Shown here: in pieces, positions 49,225 to 51,221 of the stretch
Layout of the letters: each line of letters opens with the position of its first letter
Numbering within the stretch: position 1 is the stretch's first letter
NCBI RefSeq assembly: GCF_008014675.1
Contig: NZ_VOXD01000040.1
Location: 1-51,221 of the forward strand
Direction: 5' to 3'
DNA from: Neolewinella aurantiaca
GTDB taxonomy: Bacteria; Bacteroidota; Bacteroidia; Chitinophagales; Saprospiraceae
DNA: 51,221 nt
The notes under the pieces: generated by a model
Told to the model about the DNA's origin: nothing
The model's database searches: none
Seen by the model: the letters and a program-made list of their open reading frames with translations, nothing else
Program-made: the position numbers and the translations under genes

Positions 49225-50988
49225 TTATTTTATCTGCTTCATTCCTACTGGCAAGTCAACCACAGACTGCACCTTACCGTCTACTCCCTTAAAGTGCATA
49301 ACCCGAATCAGCCCGTGTTTAGTAGGGTAGGTGCCTTTGGCGTATTTGAGGTCGCCGAGGTGGGGGTTGATTTTTACTGCGTCGCCACCTTCCAACAGGG
49401 TAATGCCGAGCACGTGCTGGCTCATCCAGGCGGTTGGCCCTGAGGCCCAGCCGTGGCAGAAGCTGTGGCGATAGCCTACGTAGCAGAACTCACCGAAGTC
49501 GCCGTGGATGTCATCCTTTCCGGCGGGGACGAGCTCGTCGATGCGAACAGCATTACGGCTGTCGTTGATGTCGAAGTCTTCCCAGAAGGTTGTTGCCCCG
49601 AGGTCAAGCATCCCACCCCAGTACTGCCGGATAACGTCCATCGCACCAGCGTGATCGCCGGCATTGGCCATCGCTTCGAGCATGTAGTAGCCGTAGAATG
49701 TGGACATGTTCTGAACGCCGTCTTTCCTGAGGATGTCTTTGTTGATCTGCTGCGCGTCGACCAGCCCCGCCAGGGCCATCATGGCGGCGGCTTGTTTGGT
49801 AGTATTGCCTTCGGGAATGTGCTTACGCAGGCGCAGGGCAACGTTGGCGTATTTCTTCTGCAGGTCAGGTTTTCCGAGGGTCGCCATCATGTCGCTTCCG
49901 GCGTCGAAAGTCAGGATCATCATCGATTGCAGGCCGGCGTGGACGGCCTTTTTGTCGGGGCTGGTCGGCCAGTCGAGGAAGCGGCCGCCGTTGAGAATTT
50001 CGCCGTTGTTCTCGTCGATGAAGGTCTCCAGTTGGTCCAGCAGCCCAATCATGTAGGCTTCCTGTTCTTTGAGGTAGTCGAGGTCGCCGTAGTTGTCGAA
50101 CCACTGTTTATGGATGATGAGCCACCACATGGAGTAGCTGCTGATGGTATTCATCCATTGCGGGAGCGGATGCTGGTCGCGCGCCAGGTCGAGACTACGG
50201 GGCACGACGTTGTTGTTGCCGAAAACGGAGGCTACGGTCATGATCTCCGGGTGAAGGTCCCCAACCCATACAAGGCGGTCACGTTTGATGCCGTCCCACA
50301 GGTAATCCTGCATGTTGAGGTGCACGGTGTAAGCGCCTACCCGCCATATTTCGTTGAGGCGTTCGTCGCTGCTTTCGAAACTTCCGAGGTAGGGTATGTC
50401 GCGGTAAACGAAGGCCGCCTGGACGGCGTACAGCGGCATGTTCACGCCTTCGTCCACCAGATCGATCCGTACGAAGCGGAAGCCGGTTTCTCCTACTTCG
50501 ATGCTGCCGAGCCACGGTACTTCGATGATAAAATCCCGGAGGCTGTGCTCGTTGGTCGCGTTCCGTTTTCCGCCGACGTTGGACATTGCCTCCATCGCCG
50601 ATTCACCGAAGCGAACACGGACTTTGACGGGTTCTTTGCCGGGTTTAATACCCATACTTATCTTGATGCCGCCGTGCAGTTCCCGTCCGTAATCGAGCAG
50701 GATACCGGGTTTGTGCTCGGCGGTACTGATCAGTCGCAATAACTTAGGATCGTTCACCGCCACCTGTCCGTTGCTCTTTTTTAGCAAAAGTTCGGGGTGC
50801 TGGATGAATTTACCGCTGTCGTCCGACTGCCAAACGATTCGTGTGGGCGTCAGGTAGGTTTTCGTCATTGGAGAACGGTGTGCGTTCTCGCTTTCCTGTT
50901 GGGTAAAAACAGGAGGTAGCGTCACGTTTTGGGCGCGGACGCAGGTGCATACATGAAGTACGAGGAGCAGGGTGAAAAGCTTTTGCAT
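49225..50988 (-). CDS. secreted alpha-L-rhamnosidase (GH78 type)
   Basis: 587 residues. The signal peptide LLLVLHVCTCVRAQN contains a 19-bp interspersed repeat. The catalytic (alpha/alpha)6 region is signalled by DYLWDGIKRDRLVWVGDLHPE (about 233-253), with the acidic residues typical of GH78. YSMWWLIIHKQWFDNYGD and the late SFCHGWASGPTAW also fit. It releases terminal L-rhamnose from glycans and so supplies the substrate of the RhaM mutarotase downstream. It is the first visible gene of the leftward locus; SusC/SusD transport genes are not in this window. Confidence 0.88.
   Translation of the reverse strand: MQKLFTLLLVLHVCTCVRAQNVTLPPVFTQQESENAHRSPMTKTYLTPTRIVWQSDDSGKFIQHPELLLKKSNGQVAVNDPKLLRLISTAEHKPGILLDYGRELHGGIKISMGIKPGKEPVKVRVRFGESAMEAMSNVGGKRNATNEHSLRDFIIEVPWLGSIEVGETGFRFVRIDLVDEGVNMPLYAVQAAFVYRDIPYLGSFESSDERLNEIWRVGAYTVHLNMQDYLWDGIKRDRLVWVGDLHPEIMTVASVFGNNNVVPRSLDLARDQHPLPQWMNTISSYSMWWLIIHKQWFDNYGDLDYLKEQEAYMIGLLDQLETFIDENNGEILNGGRFLDWPTSPDKKAVHAGLQSMMILTFDAGSDMMATLGKPDLQKKYANVALRLRKHIPEGNTTKQAAAMMALAGLVDAQQINKDILRKDGVQNMSTFYGYYMLEAMANAGDHAGAMDVIRQYWGGMLDLGATTFWEDFDINDSRNAVRIDELVPAGKDDIHGDFGEFCYVGYRHSFCHGWASGPTAWMSQHVLGITLLEGGDAVKINPHLGDLKYAKGTYPTKHGLIRVMHFKGVDGKVQSVVDLPVGMKQIK
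50932..50949 (-). repeat. 19-bp interspersed coding repeat, copy 9
   Basis: GGCGCGGACGCAGGTGCA, 18 of 19 consensus bases, in the signal peptide of the rhamnosidase, read as CTCVRAQ. Confidence 0.85.
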
Positions 50989-51140
50989 AATGATCGATCA
51001 GAGAAACTGAAATAATGGTTGAAAGGTAGCCCTCTGTTGCAGTGGTTCTATCCTGTACCTTCCGGGTGTCAACTAATCTTTGCGCTACCCCTACTCCCGG
51101 GATAGTTCAATTAAGTGTGTCTGGGTTAATGAATAGTCTC

Positions 51141-51221
51141 TAGCAAGGCGAAGCCTTGCTACGAGCGCGCGTTCCGCGCCGCGAAGTCGGAGGCCGGAGG
51201 CCGGAGACTTCGCGGCGCGGA
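51141..51221. repeat. palindrome-rich repeat at the right edge
   Basis: TAGCAAGGC-GAA-GCCTTGCTA (51141-51161) is followed by a perfect 16-bp inverted repeat TCCGCGCCGCGAAGTC/GACTTCGCGGCGCGGA (51173-51188 and 51206-51221) enclosing two GGAGGCC heptads. The right arm ends at the window edge. Probably interspersed repeat DNA, possibly the end of a MITE. Confidence 0.6.

Noticed and set aside
1..51221. CRISPR arrays, tRNA and rRNA genes, replication origin
   Set aside because: No regularly spaced 25-40 bp repeats, cloverleaf sequences with conserved arms or rRNA segments were noticed by eye; a covariance-model scan was not possible.

Overview
The window looks like chromosomal DNA of a marine or aquatic Bacteroidota, most likely of the Lewinella/Saprospiraceae type. 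The reasons are the PUL-style sulfatase and rhamnosidase genes, LytTR/LytS-type signalling, MbnP and ECF-sigma modules, weak ribosome binding sites with occasional TAnnTTTG-type -7 boxes, and an abundance of short GC-rich interspersed repeats. The placement is an inference from gene content; no rRNA or tRNA gene is visible.

Layout. 1-2.5 kb: repeat-bearing intergenic DNA, then a leftward ECF sigma, anti-sigma-like, Spy/CpxP-like and MbnP operon (metal response). 2.7-8.2 kb: a degenerate receiver protein, two tandem paralogous TPR-HisKA_2 histidine kinases and a convergent LytTR response regulator. 8.2-9.9 kb: mostly non-coding, with a complete 200-bp MITE and a small PRC-barrel gene. 9.9-11.8 kb: a secreted metallophosphoesterase. 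11.8-15.3 kb: a two-gene unit (SPL-like radical SAM protein plus a methyltransferase/SF1-helicase fusion) behind a G11 tract. 15.4-16.9 kb: a lipoprotein, a small membrane protein and a membrane-tethered J-domain protein.

16.9-38.8 kb is a type 1 BREX island: brxA, brxB, brxC, pglX, [cargo], pglZ, brxL, an unknown gene and a WYL regulator, all rightward. The cargo between pglX and pglZ is three further defence-like modules: a Zorya-type zorA/zorB/HNH trio with a short ZorA tail, a pair of overlapping nuclease genes (PD-(D/E)XK and GIY-YIG), and an AbiEi/AbiEii-like pair whose regulator carries a PD-(D/E)XK-like N-terminus. pglX has an AT-rich (apparently exchanged) specificity segment and a repeat-filled insertion containing AATCGCC heptads. 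Any gain or loss of heptads that is not a multiple of three units would stop translation just before the methyltransferase motif I, so pglX is a strong phase-variation candidate. Heptad-periodic DNA also precedes brxA and pglX, and brxA has no ordinary start codon in front of its conserved N-terminus.

38.8-42.5 kb: a LytTR regulator with a LytS-type kinase, another repeat element of the MITE family, and an S41 peptidase. 42.5-51 kb: a leftward polysaccharide-degradation locus (GntR-LacI regulator, two sulfatases, rhamnose mutarotase, a GH71/99-like hydrolase and a GH78 rhamnosidase), suggesting use of a sulfated rhamnose-containing glycan such as an algal ulvan-like polymer.

The most unexpected pattern is a 19-bp interspersed sequence, consensus TTGCACCTGCGTCCGCGCC. 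It occurs nine times in the window, always inside a coding sequence, in both orientations and in at least four reading frames, including four of the six BREX core genes. It has no stop codon in any of the six frames.
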